In this document: positions 18,605-26,861 of the stretch, piece after piece | How positions within the stretch are numbered: position 1 is the stretch's first letter | How the letters are laid out: each line of letters begins with the position of its first letter | From: Pseudomaricurvus sp050633365 | GTDB lineage: Bacteria > Pseudomonadota > Gammaproteobacteria > Pseudomonadales > Cellvibrionaceae | Length of the DNA: 64,000 bases | Direction: 5' to 3' | Assembly (NCBI GenBank): GCA_050633365.1 | Contig: JBOEGJ010000002.1 | Coordinates: forward strand, 96,973 to 160,972 | Translations under genes and position numbers: made by a program | The notes under the pieces: model-generated | Databases searched by the model: none | The model's input: only the letters and a program-made list of their open reading frames with translations | Told to the model about the DNA's origin: nothing

Positions 18605-20482
18605 TTGAATCACGCCCGAGGCGCCACAACAGGAATTGTAACTACCTTGCTTAATGATATTCAGTCTAGCGACTCCAAATTAGCGCAGCCCCAACGCCAG
18701 CCCTTGTCGGCCAAACGTTTGAAGCCGCTGGGAACACTGGTGCTGGCGATAGCCTTATTGCAAGGCTGTGCGTCGCTGCAACCCTCGGTCACAGAGGCAC
18801 CCGCCACTGACGTCATCGATGAACAGGCCGAGATCGCTGAAAAACCAGAAGAACTGCCCCACAAGCCTTTTCAGGCAGAGACCTTTTACGCGCTTTTAGT
18901 GGCAGAGATGGCCGGCAGTCGCGAGCGCTACGACATTGCCCTTGGCAACTATGTGCAACAGGCGCACAAAACCCGCGACCCAGGTGTCGCCGCCCGGGCC
19001 ACTCGTATTGCACGCTACCTCAATGCGCGCCAAGCGGCGCTCAACACCTCACTATTGTGGGCAGAAATTAGCCCAGACGATCTAGAAGCGCGATTTATCG
19101 CCGCCAGTGAACTCACCCAAAGCGGGCGCCTGCTTGAAGCCGTAGAGCATTCAAACCTGCTGCTCGAGCGCAACAGCACCCCCATCTACCAGAGTATTGC
19201 CGCCCGCGCCGCCAAGGCTACCGATACCCAGCGCGAGCAATTACTGGAACAATACCAAGCCCTGCTGATCGAGCACCCAAACAATACCGAGCTGCTCGTG
19301 GGCACTGGCTTGCTGCTGCAACAGGTGCAACGCCCCGAAGAAGCGCTAGTCATGGCTCAAAGAGCCGTATCGGTAAAAGAAGACCTGATACCAGCAGTCA
19401 TTTTGGAGGCAAAACTGCTGAGCCAGCTTAAACGCCCCGAAGAAGCCCTTAAGCGCCTTGCCGAACTACTCAATCGCAATCCCGAAAATCAGCGTCTGCG
19501 CCTACAATATGCCCGCCTTCTGGCCGGCATTGATTTACCCATGGCGAAAATTGAATTCGAACGGTTGGTAGAGCAATCGCCGAAAGATCCAGAACTGCTT
19601 TTTTCTCTGGCGTTAATTTACAACGAACTTGAAGAGTTTGATCTGGCGGAAGAACACTTCACAAGCCTGACCCAATTCGATAAACGACGCTCATCTGCTC
19701 ACTACTATTTGGGCCGTATTGCCGAGAAGCGAGAGCAATGGGAAGATGCTCTTAAGCACTATATAAAGGTCGAGCCGGGCCCCGACTTTATGCCTGCGCT
19801 GCTGCAAACCACCGATTTATTGATTCGCGGCAATCAACCCCAGGCGGCCCACAAACGACTCAGCGCGGCCCGCGATCGCTTTCCCAGTCAAGCCGAACGC
19901 TTCTACTTATTAGAAGCCGAAGTACTCAGTAAACACGCCCTCTATACAGACGCACAAATCATTCTGAGCGATGGACTTGAGCAATTTCCCGGCAGCATCC
20001 AATTGCTCTACAGCCGCGCTATGGTGAACGAACAACTGGATCGCATTGGCGGTTTAGAGCGAGATTTACGCACCATCTTAAAATACGATCCCAATAACGC
20101 CACCGCGCTTAACGCCCTCGGCTATACCCTCGCTGATCGCACCGATCGCTACGAAGAAGCGCTGGAACTCATCTCTCAGGCATTGCAACTCAAACCCGAT
20201 GATCCCGCAATTATCGATAGCATGGGCTGGGTTCAATACCGACTGGGCAACTACGAAGAAGCCCTATTGCGACTGCGAGAGGCCATGAAGGCATTTCCCG
20301 ATCACGAAATCGCCGCACACCTGGGTGAAGTACTTTGGGTCAGTGGTGATAAGCGTGCGGCAGAAGAAGCTTGGCAAGAGGGCTTGAAGTTAACGCCCAA
20401 TAGCCGGATCATCCCCTCAGTAATGGATCGACTCAATCCAAAAACTGAAACTGAAACCAAAATCGAAGCCGCGACACCTTAA
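18605..20482 (+). CDS. TPR-repeat lipoprotein (PA4667-like)
   Basis: Probable lipoprotein built of tetratricopeptide repeats, about 570-625 residues. A hydrophobic signal with lipobox is present (TLVLAIALLQGC), followed by about ten TPR-like helical pairs from residue 95 to 600, clearest in NATALNALGYTLADRTDRYE and DSMGWVQYRLGNYEEALLRL. The start is uncertain: the frame opens at a TTG at 18605, but the signal peptide would be of normal length from a TTG at 18704; neither has a good ribosome-binding site. It occupies the place of P. aeruginosa PA4667 between hemA and lolB. The role is unknown; TPR lipoproteins often scaffold envelope complexes. Confidence 0.85.
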   Translation: MNHARGATTGIVTTLLNDIQSSDSKLAQPQRQPLSAKRLKPLGTLVLAIALLQGCASLQPSVTEAPATDVIDEQAEIAEKPEELPHKPFQAETFYALLVAEMAGSRERYDIALGNYVQQAHKTRDPGVAARATRIARYLNARQAALNTSLLWAEISPDDLEARFIAASELTQSGRLLEAVEHSNLLLERNSTPIYQSIAARAAKATDTQREQLLEQYQALLIEHPNNTELLVGTGLLLQQVQRPEEALVMAQRAVSVKEDLIPAVILEAKLLSQLKRPEEALKRLAELLNRNPENQRLRLQYARLLAGIDLPMAKIEFERLVEQSPKDPELLFSLALIYNELEEFDLAEEHFTSLTQFDKRRSSAHYYLGRIAEKREQWEDALKHYIKVEPGPDFMPALLQTTDLLIRGNQPQAAHKRLSAARDRFPSQAERFYLLEAEVLSKHALYTDAQIILSDGLEQFPGSIQLLYSRAMVNEQLDRIGGLERDLRTILKYDPNNATALNALGYTLADRTDRYEEALELISQALQLKPDDPAIIDSMGWVQYRLGNYEEALLRLREAMKAFPDHEIAAHLGEVLWVSGDKRAAEEAWQEGLKLTPNSRIIPSVMDRLNPKTETETKIEAATP

Positions 20483-20513
20483 GGCCGGCAAACAATACGG
20501 ACCTTAATTCGCC

Positions 20514-21191
20514 ATGTGCAGCTCTTTTATCTCCCTGCAGCGACTGCGTTCAGCCGCTGCACTATTCGCCTTACTTCTGCTTAGCGCCTGCGCAACTCAG
20601 CCACCAACCAAGACCACAAGCGGCGATAATCCAGCGACAATTGAAGCCCCAAAACCCATCCCCCAAGCTCCCGAGCTGCTGACCGAATGGGATACTTATC
20701 AAAAAATACTGGGCGACATTGACCAATGGCAGGTGCAAGGAAAGCTGGGGGTACGCCTGCCCGACAACTCCGGCAGCGTTTACTTTAACTGGAAGCAACG
20801 CCCAGACGATTTTGCGATTCATCTAAGCGGCCCGCTGGGCCAAGGCACCACCTGGATTCGCGGCAACGACCGCCAAGTCTCGCTTGAGCGACCCAATCAA
20901 ACCACCATTTTGGCCAAAACGCCTGAAGCGCTGATGCAAAAAGGGCTAGGCTGGTGGCTACCGATCAGCCAACTTTATTACTGGGTTCGCGGCATACCCG
21001 CCCCCCAAACCCACCCCAGCGCGCAACAGCATCACGACGATGGCTCGCTCAAATTTCTGGAGCAAGACGGTTGGCAGCTAGAATATAGCCGCTACAAATC
21101 CGTCAGCGGCTGGTCTCTGCCGAGCAAAGTCATCGCTCGCCAGCAGGACATCAAACTCACCTTTATTATTAAAAATTGGAAACTTCAATAA
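20514..21191 (+). CDS. lolB: Outer-membrane lipoprotein receptor LolB
   Basis: LolB accepts lipoproteins from periplasmic LolA and inserts them into the outer membrane; it is itself a lipoprotein. 225 residues with signal peptide and lipobox LLSAC (Cys26). The mature part shows WQVQGKLGVRLPDNSGSVYFNW and the second-half motif LPISQLYYWVRGIPAP, which are diagnostic for LolB. The stop overlaps or abuts ispE, and the TPR lipoprotein gene lies 31 bases upstream, as in pseudomonads. Confidence 0.93.
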   Translation: MCSSFISLQRLRSAAALFALLLLSACATQPPTKTTSGDNPATIEAPKPIPQAPELLTEWDTYQKILGDIDQWQVQGKLGVRLPDNSGSVYFNWKQRPDDFAIHLSGPLGQGTTWIRGNDRQVSLERPNQTTILAKTPEALMQKGLGWWLPISQLYYWVRGIPAPQTHPSAQQHHDDGSLKFLEQDGWQLEYSRYKSVSGWSLPSKVIARQQDIKLTFIIKNWKLQ

Positions 21192-21193
21192 CA

Positions 21194-22051
21194 GTGGCCA
21201 CCAACGCCCCCTCCGCGCTCACCTTACCTGCGCCCGCCAAACTCAATCTTTTTTTGCACATCACCGGTCGCCGTGAAGACGGCTATCACAATCTGCAAAC
21301 CGTATTTCAATTGCTGGATTTCGGCGATGAACTTAGCTTTGCGCTGCGCCCGTCGGATCGACAAATAACCCTCTCGCCCGAAATAGAGGGCGTTGCTCAC
21401 GAAGACAACCTGATCGTCAAAGCCGCCAAACTGCTGCAAGAGCATTGCGACACCCCGCTAGGCGCCGATATCACGCTCAGCAAACACTTGCCTATGGGCG
21501 GCGGTATCGGCGGAGGAAGCAGTAATGCTGCCACCACGCTGCTTGCCCTCAACACACTGTGGCAGACACACCTCAGCCTGGAGGTCTTGGCCGAGCTTGG
21601 CCGGCGCTTAGGTGCTGATGTGCCGGTCTTCATTCGCGGCAACAGCGCCTGGGCTGAAGGGGTGGGCGAACAGCTACAAGCCATTGAATTACCTGAAAAA
21701 TGGTATCTGGTACTCACCCCAAATTGCCACGTTTCGACCGCCGAAATTTTTTCCCACAAAGATTTGACAAGAGACACGTCGAGCATTACAGTAGCGGCCT
21801 TTCTTGAGCAGGGTGGCCTTAACGACTGCCAGCCACTAGTGCAAAACCTCTATCCCGAGGTGGAAAATGCGCTTAGTTGGCTTAGCCAATATGGCGATGC
21901 CAAGATGACCGGAACAGGCGCTTGCGTGTTTGCACCGTTCGACAACAAAGCCTCGGCTGAGGCAGTTTTGGCAGAAACGCCAGACACCTTAAACGGTTTT
22001 GTTGCTCGCGGTATCAATCATTCGACAGTGCACCAACTGTTAAACCGGTAA
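21194..22051 (+). CDS. ispE: 4-diphosphocytidyl-2-C-methyl-D-erythritol kinase
   Basis: GHMP kinase of the MEP isoprenoid pathway. The GTG at 21194, two bases after the lolB stop, gives 285 residues, matching the 283 of E. coli; a TTG at 21176 inside lolB is possible but has no ribosome-binding site. N-terminus PAPAKLNLFLHITGRREDGYH, ATP-binding glycine loop PMGGGIGGGSSNAATTL, and C-terminal MTGTGACVFA are all intact. Followed by tRNA-Gln and prs, the common gammaproteobacterial order. Confidence 0.95.
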   Translation: MATNAPSALTLPAPAKLNLFLHITGRREDGYHNLQTVFQLLDFGDELSFALRPSDRQITLSPEIEGVAHEDNLIVKAAKLLQEHCDTPLGADITLSKHLPMGGGIGGGSSNAATTLLALNTLWQTHLSLEVLAELGRRLGADVPVFIRGNSAWAEGVGEQLQAIELPEKWYLVLTPNCHVSTAEIFSHKDLTRDTSSITVAAFLEQGGLNDCQPLVQNLYPEVENALSWLSQYGDAKMTGTGACVFAPFDNKASAEAVLAETPDTLNGFVARGINHSTVHQLLNR

Positions 22052-22058
22052 CAACAAT

Positions 22059-22133
22059 TGGGGTGTAGCCAAGCGGTAAGGCAGCGGGTTTTGATCCCGT
22101 CATGCGAAGGTTCAAATCCTTCCACCCCAGCCA
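22059..22133 (+). tRNA. tRNA-Gln (anticodon TTG)
   Basis: 75 bases that fold as a complete cloverleaf: acceptor TGGGGTG pairs with CACCCCA, the anticodon stem GCGGG/CCCGT carries the loop TTTTGAT with anticodon TTG, T-arm AAGGTTCAAATCCTT, discriminator G and encoded CCA. It lies 7 bases after ispE and before prs, the syntenic position of tRNA-Gln in pseudomonads. Confidence 0.97.
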
Positions 22134-22165
22134 TATATAAAGGCTCTGCTCTAGCAGAGTTTACT

Positions 22166-22199
22166 AAAAACAGCTGATCTGAAAAGGTCGGCTGTTTTT
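22166..22199 (+). terminator. Rho-independent terminator after tRNA-Gln
   Basis: AAAAACAGC and GCTGTTTTT close a stem whose upper part pairs GATCT with AGGTC; the T run is the 3' arm. A second perfect short stem (CTCTGCT/AGCAGAG) lies just upstream at 22144-22159. Confidence 0.75.
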
Positions 22200-22313
22200 G
22201 TATTTACAGCTACAGAAAGACACTGAACACAGAGCTTTAGCCGCAGCAAAACTGCTGTAGACTGCTAACCTCTTTTATTACAGATTTGTTCCAACCAAAA
22301 AGGTATCGCACAC

Positions 22314-23255
22314 GTGGCAGACTTAATGGTCTTTACAGGTAACGCTAACCCTGAGCTAACCCATAAAATTGTGGATCAGCTGGGCATCCCTATGGGCGAT
22401 GCAACGGTGGGTAAATTCTCCGATGGCGAAGTCACCGTCGAATTGAATGAAAACGTGCGTGGACGTGACGTGTTTGTGGTTCAGCCCACATGCGCCCCCA
22501 CCAACGACAACCTGATGGAACTGATCGTCATGGTAGATGCACTTCGCCGCGCATCCGCTGGCCGCATCACTGCCGTTGTGCCTTACTTTGGCTACGCCCG
22601 ACAAGATCGTCGTGTGCGCTCTTCACGAGTCGCGATTACCGCAAAAGTGGTTGCCGACATGATGGTTGGCGCCGGTGTTGACCGCGTATTAACCGTCGAC
22701 TTGCACGCTGAGCAAATCCAGGGTTTCTTCGATGTTCCTGTGGATAACGTCTACGGTTCACCGGTACTACTCGATGACATTAAAACTCAGAAATACGATG
22801 CACCGATCGTGGTTTCCCCAGACATCGGCGGCGTTGTTCGCGCCCGTGCACTGGCCAAACAAATGGGCGTAGATCTCGCAATTATTGATAAGCGTCGCCC
22901 GAAAGCTAACGTCGCCGAAGTGATGAACTTGATTGGTGATGTTGAAGGCCGCACCTGTTTGCTGGTTGACGACATGGTCGATACCGCTGGCACCCTTTGT
23001 GGCGCCGCCAAAGCGCTGAAAGAATTCGGCGCCCAAAAAGTCGTCGCTTACTGTACCCATCCGGTACTGTCAGGCAAAGCCATCAACAACATCAGCGGCT
23101 CCGTTTTGGACGAATTAGTGGTGGCAGACTCAATTCCATTGAGTGACGACGCCAAAAATTGTGGTAGAATCCGCCAGCTCACATTGTCGGCCATGTTGGC
23201 CGAAGCGGTACGCCGCTTGAGTAATGAAGAATCTCTGAGTGCGATGTTTCGATAA
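22314..23255 (+). CDS. prs: Ribose-phosphate pyrophosphokinase
   Basis: PRPP synthetase, making phosphoribosyl pyrophosphate from ribose 5-phosphate and ATP for nucleotide, His, Trp and NAD synthesis. 313 residues against 315 in E. coli, starting at GTG 22314 (the next ATG is four codons in). Key motifs: RQDRRVRSSRVAITAKVVAD, the catalytic VDLHAEQIQGFFD, the flexible DKRRP loop and the PRPP-binding LVDDMVDTAGT. Between tRNA-Gln and rplY as in relatives. Confidence 0.97.
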   Translation: MADLMVFTGNANPELTHKIVDQLGIPMGDATVGKFSDGEVTVELNENVRGRDVFVVQPTCAPTNDNLMELIVMVDALRRASAGRITAVVPYFGYARQDRRVRSSRVAITAKVVADMMVGAGVDRVLTVDLHAEQIQGFFDVPVDNVYGSPVLLDDIKTQKYDAPIVVSPDIGGVVRARALAKQMGVDLAIIDKRRPKANVAEVMNLIGDVEGRTCLLVDDMVDTAGTLCGAAKALKEFGAQKVVAYCTHPVLSGKAINNISGSVLDELVVADSIPLSDDAKNCGRIRQLTLSAMLAEAVRRLSNEESLSAMFR

Positions 23256-23315
23256 TCAGCTGCTAACCCACTGATTTAAAAGAATATCTTAAGAAACACT
23301 GCACCGAGAACGTCG

Positions 23316-23360
23316 CTAAAGCCTGCCTTTCCCATCATCGGGATATTGAGCAGGCTTTAG
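23316..23360 (+). terminator. Hairpin between prs and rplY
   Basis: CTAAAGCCTGC and GCAGGCTTTAG form a perfect 11-bp stem around a 23-base loop that holds a smaller CCC/GGG stem; TGTTTT follows. It lies 60 bases after prs and 67 before rplY and could terminate prs or attenuate rplY. Confidence 0.6.
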
Positions 23361-23427
23361 TGTTTTAAATACCTGCTGGCGTTTCTGGTCGCGGAACCCA
23401 CGCAGTTGATTTTTTGAGGAAAGACCC

Positions 23428-24072
23428 ATGGCTAAAGATTTTGAACTAAATGCTACTATCCGTGAAGACCAAGGGAAAGGTGCGAGCCGCCGCCTGCGTC
23501 GTCTGGAAAACCAAGTCCCAGCAATCATTTACGGCGGCAAGAAAAAGCCCGTAAACATTCAGATCCAGCACAAAGATTTCATCAAGCAGCTGGAAAACGA
23601 AGCGTTTTACTCGCACCTAATCACCATCAACATCGGTGACAAGAGCGAAAGCGTATTGCTGAAAGACCTACAACGTCACCCTGCTAAGCCTGTCATCATG
23701 CACGCTGACTTCTTGCGCGTTTCTAAGTCCAAGAAAGTTACCGTTAAAGCACCGATTCACTTCATCAATGAAGCGACCAGTGTTGGCGTTAAAGTACAGG
23801 GCGGTAAGATCTCTCACAACATGACTGAGCTAGAAATCAGCTGCTTGCCAGCGAATCTGCCTGAGTTCATCGAAGTGGATCTGGCCGACGTTGAGCTGGG
23901 CCAAATCGTTCACATCTCTGACCTGAAGCTGCCTAAAGGTGTTACCTCGGTTGCTTTGGCTCTCGGTGCTGATCACGATGGCGCTGTTGCCTCGATTCAG
24001 AAGCCTAAAGGCGCTGCTGAAGACGAAGAAGAAGCTGCTAGCGAAGGCGAAGGTGAGGAAGCTGCTGAGTAA
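23428..24072 (+). CDS. rplY: 50S ribosomal protein L25 (CTC form)
   Basis: 5S-rRNA-binding ribosomal protein in the long, two-domain form. 214 residues: N-terminal L25 domain (about 1-95, EDQGKGASRRLRRLENQVPA), C-terminal TL5/CTC domain (about 100-185, HFINEATSVGVKVQGG) and an acidic Glu/Ala tail. The start has a strong GAGGAAAG ribosome-binding site. The short E. coli form lacks the second domain. Position between prs and pth is conserved. Confidence 0.95.
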   Translation: MAKDFELNATIREDQGKGASRRLRRLENQVPAIIYGGKKKPVNIQIQHKDFIKQLENEAFYSHLITINIGDKSESVLLKDLQRHPAKPVIMHADFLRVSKSKKVTVKAPIHFINEATSVGVKVQGGKISHNMTELEISCLPANLPEFIEVDLADVELGQIVHISDLKLPKGVTSVALALGADHDGAVASIQKPKGAAEDEEEAASEGEGEEAAE

Positions 24073-24136
24073 TTCAGCGCTCTTACCCCAAGCGGCCTAA
24101 TGATGTTTACATAACATCCGTAAAGCACGCTTGACG

Positions 24137-24172
24137 AACGGCCGGTAAGTGGAGACACTTCCGGCCGTTTTT
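24137..24172 (+). terminator. Strong rho-independent terminator after rplY
   Basis: AACGGCCGG-t-AAGTG, GAGA loop, CACTT-CCGGCCGTT, then a run of T. The stem is 14 bp with one bulge, 65 bases after the rplY stop. pth would then be read from its own promoter or by read-through. Confidence 0.92.
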
Positions 24173-24253
24173 GCATCTAGTAAAAGCCGCTCGAAAAGCG
24201 AATAGAAAGACCAATAGAAAACCCCTTACGACCCTGAGCACTGATAGAGAACT

Positions 24254-24832
24254 ATGGACACCCCAATTCAATTGATAGTCGGCCTTGGCAACCCAGGCAA
24301 TGAGTACGATCAAACTCGCCACAACGCCGGCGCTGATTTTGTCAGTGAAGTTGCCCGTCAATTTGGCGGAACCATGACGCCAGAGAAAAAATTCTTCGGT
24401 CATATCGCTCAAGTGACCATCGACAATCGTCCGATTCGGCTTATCAACCCGACCACCTTTATGAATCGCAGCGGTCAGTCGGTTGGCGCCATTGCCAATT
24501 TTTACAAAATTCCCCCCGAGGCCATTTTGGTCGCTCACGACGAGCTGGACATGGAGCCGGGAGTCGCCAAATTGAAGATCGGCGGCGGTCACGGTGGCCA
24601 CAACGGTCTAAGAGACATTATTAGCGCGCTGGGCAATAACAAAAACTTTGCACGTCTGCGTTTGGGCATTGGTCATCCAGGTAATGCCAAGCAAGTGGCT
24701 AATTATGTACTCAAAAAAGCCCCTGCCAATGAGTTTACTCAAACAGAAGATGCCATTTATCAATCTACGAAGATATTGCCGCAACTGGTGCGAGGCGAGT
24801 GGAATTGTGCCATGAAAGAGCTGCACTCGTGA
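24254..24832 (+). CDS. pth: Peptidyl-tRNA hydrolase
   Basis: Recycles tRNA from peptidyl-tRNA dropped by ribosomes. 192 residues, normal length. Motif VGLGNPGNEYDQTRHNAG holds Asn13 and the catalytic His23; NPTTFMNRSG and VAHDELDMEPG carry the other active-site residues. The last residues (GEWNCAMKELHS) are echoed in a decayed copy at 26,679-26,801. In pseudomonads the next gene is ychF; here ychF is 6.8 kb away. Confidence 0.96.
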   Translation: MDTPIQLIVGLGNPGNEYDQTRHNAGADFVSEVARQFGGTMTPEKKFFGHIAQVTIDNRPIRLINPTTFMNRSGQSVGAIANFYKIPPEAILVAHDELDMEPGVAKLKIGGGHGGHNGLRDIISALGNNKNFARLRLGIGHPGNAKQVANYVLKKAPANEFTQTEDAIYQSTKILPQLVRGEWNCAMKELHS

Positions 24833-24913
24833 GCCACGCCTAGACGCAGCGACGACTTACGGCAATAGCTCGAGCTCGACACGGGCGCTAAAACTCACGA
24901 TATTTACCCGGCA

Positions 24914-24942
24914 ATGACAGCTTTCCTGAACGCAACTATACT
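24914..24942 (+). promoter_or_regulatory. Promoter of solute-binding-like paralog 1, probably leaderless
   Basis: ATGACA (24914-24919), a 17-base spacer and TATACT (24937-24942) match sigma-70 elements at 5/6 each. The -10 box ends six bases before the ATG at 24949, so transcription would begin at or within a base or two of the start codon. No ribosome-binding site is present. Confidence 0.65.
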
Positions 24943-24948
24943 TGCGCT

Positions 24949-25743
24949 ATGCTCAGTATTGCCCACACCATCTCCGCCACATTGCTGCTATTACCGCTGC
25001 TGAGTCTCGCATCTCTTGGCAGCACTATCGATCGAGAAATTTCCTTCGCTTGCCCAGAAAGCTCTAACAGCCAAGTATTTAAAGCCATAGAGCGTACTTA
25101 CTCGCATTTCTTTGAGATGAATGGTCAAGAATTTTCCATGCGAACTACCACCGAAAAGCGCATGCTGCTCGAAATATCCTCTGAACGGTTAGATGGCGGC
25201 TGCGCCCAGAGCAACCCGGTGTTTGATAACCTCAATAGCCCAATACTCGTAAGAGGCAATACGCCCATCGCGCAGCTTCTTGTCAAAGCACTCTCGCGCC
25301 AAGAGCTGAGTGATTTAAGTGCGCTGGAGCAACTGCAAGACACTGCATTTAGAGTGGGAATCGTAGGCAGCAGTGGTACCGCTCTCGCCGCCAAGAAGTT
25401 GAACTTGAAATTTCAGAACATTCTCACCATTGATCGAGGCGTAAAAATGCTGGCAGCTAATCGACTGGACTATGTTATTTCAAATCACTTACAGCTCAAT
25501 AGAGTCAATCGGACGATCGATCCCACACACCCTCTGCATCTCTCAAAGACGCTATTTCATCTCGACATATACCCCATTCTCCATAAAAAGCACCGCGGCC
25601 TTATTCCAGCGATCGACGATTATCTCTCTCAGCTTCAACAATGCTTGGGCGGTCCCCTATCACAAGTTAATAGGGAGGCTTGGGTCAAGATCACTTCATC
25701 CGAAATTGACATGTGTCTCGACCGCCCCCTAGAGACTCAATAA
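24949..25743 (+). CDS. Small secreted solute-binding-like protein, paralog 1
   Basis: Exported protein of 264 residues with the fold signature of family 3 extracellular solute-binding proteins. Signal peptide about residues 1-25 (LLLLPLLSLASLGS), then ISFACPESSNSQVFKAIERT, TTTEKRMLLEIS and DGGCAQSNPVF in lobe 1, and GIVGSSGTALAAKK and IDRGVKMLAANRLDYVISNH in lobe 2. Two late Cys residues may form a disulfide. No transporter genes are nearby, so a ligand-sensing or scavenging role is possible. Closest relative is paralog 3 at 26,862. The start codon follows directly on a -10 box. Confidence 0.8.
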   Translation: MLSIAHTISATLLLLPLLSLASLGSTIDREISFACPESSNSQVFKAIERTYSHFFEMNGQEFSMRTTTEKRMLLEISSERLDGGCAQSNPVFDNLNSPILVRGNTPIAQLLVKALSRQELSDLSALEQLQDTAFRVGIVGSSGTALAAKKLNLKFQNILTIDRGVKMLAANRLDYVISNHLQLNRVNRTIDPTHPLHLSKTLFHLDIYPILHKKHRGLIPAIDDYLSQLQQCLGGPLSQVNREAWVKITSSEIDMCLDRPLETQ

Positions 25744-25791
25744 CGAACACCCAAGTGAAATCAGTGTAAATATCTGCGCTATACTCAACCC

Positions 25792-26601
25792 ATGCGAAAA
25801 AACTGTGTGATATTTTTTATAGTCCTCGCGCTATTAACCGGCGCTACTTACGGCCACTCGGCGGCCGGAAAACCAACAGTCTTTATCTGCTCCATATCGC
25901 AATCAAGCATCATGTTTAAAGTCATGGAAACGGCATTCCGAGACTTTTTTACGTCTCAAGGCCATCAATTTAAACTGCTTTCAGTTCCCGAGAAACGAAT
26001 TACAGCAATACTGAATCATCAGAAAGTCGATGGAACCTGCGCTATCAGTGACCTAAGATTTGACAGCTTACAAACAAGACAATATCTATTAGCAGACAAT
26101 CCACACGGCACCCTCGACGTCGTCGTAACCACGACTCATAAAATACCTAAAATTTCGTCTACGGAAGACTTTATCAATCTAACCAAAGCCAACGACCAAA
26201 TAGGCTATATCGGAGGAACTTCCACCGAACAGCTGCCGGGCTTTCATCGCTTAACTGTGCAGAATGTGGTTAATCTTGAACGAGGTATTCGCATGCTAGC
26301 GGCCGGCAGGCTCGACTACCTACTCACCACGAAAGTCCTGACTCAACACGCAGCCGAAAAAATTCATGCCGACACCAACTTCTTTTACTCCGCCTCGCTC
26401 TATCAAGCAAAGCTCTATAACGCGATGCATGTACGCCATCGCCACCTGCGAAAACAGCTTAACCAATACCTTCACCGGCTGACCTTTTGCCTTAAAGAGG
26501 ACAAGCCCTACGTAGACTCGGATCAATGGCCCCCACTCGTTCTCGAAGAAAATCATCCCTGCCGTCAAACTGCACTGCAGACCAACACCCCAGTAAAATA
26601 A
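25792..26601 (+). CDS. Small secreted solute-binding-like protein, paralog 2
   Basis: Second member of the tandem family, 269 residues, with signal peptide (CVIFFIVLALLTGATYGHSA). It keeps the family frame PTVFICSISQSSIMFKVMET, VPEKRITAIL, VDGTCAISDLRF and NLERGIRMLAAGRLDYLLTT but is clearly more divergent than paralogs 1 and 3. TATACT ends six bases before its ATG with no ribosome-binding site, the same layout as paralog 1. Starts 48 bases after paralog 1. Function unknown. Confidence 0.78.
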   Translation: MRKNCVIFFIVLALLTGATYGHSAAGKPTVFICSISQSSIMFKVMETAFRDFFTSQGHQFKLLSVPEKRITAILNHQKVDGTCAISDLRFDSLQTRQYLLADNPHGTLDVVVTTTHKIPKISSTEDFINLTKANDQIGYIGGTSTEQLPGFHRLTVQNVVNLERGIRMLAAGRLDYLLTTKVLTQHAAEKIHADTNFFYSASLYQAKLYNAMHVRHRHLRKQLNQYLHRLTFCLKEDKPYVDSDQWPPLVLEENHPCRQTALQTNTPVK

Positions 26602-26678
26602 CCCCTTCCCTTGGAAAAACACAAAAAACCATCAAGAGAATCAAACTAATTAATTTACCCTATCGTTATTTTTAGACC

Positions 26679-26801
26679 ATGCTTCTTCGCAATTTAAGGC
26701 AATCCACAACGGAGAAACACAATGCCAGATTCGAGCAGACACCCACTTCTCTTAGTCGTGATAGGTGGAACAATGCTATGAAAGATCTGTACTCGAGCTA
26801 G
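26679..26801 (+). pseudogene. Decayed 3' fragment of pth
   Basis: A 40-codon open frame ends in RWNNAMKDLYSS-stop, which aligns with the end of Pth, RGEWNCAMKELHS-stop; further upstream FEQT aligns with Pth FTQT after an internal deletion. At DNA level the last 35 bases match pth 3' sequence at about four positions in five, and CTAGAC after the stop is also shared. The N-terminal catalytic part of pth is absent, so no enzyme is made. It lies about 60 bases before paralog 3, as the true pth lies before paralog 1. Confidence 0.7.
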
Positions 26802-26861
26802 ACCATTCTCCTATGAAGGAAGAATGTGGAGATTGTCCATACCTGAGCTAAACTCCAAAGT

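Noticed and set aside
22356..22604. Minus-strand frames opposite prs, hemA and TonB receptor genes
   Set aside because: Shadows produced by biased codon use on the real strand, without start signals or motifs.
26722..26781. 19-residue peptide frame with a good GGAGAAA ribosome-binding site upstream of paralog 3
   Set aside because: It runs in another frame across the pth remnant, whose homology explains the DNA; the hydrophobic look is probably chance.
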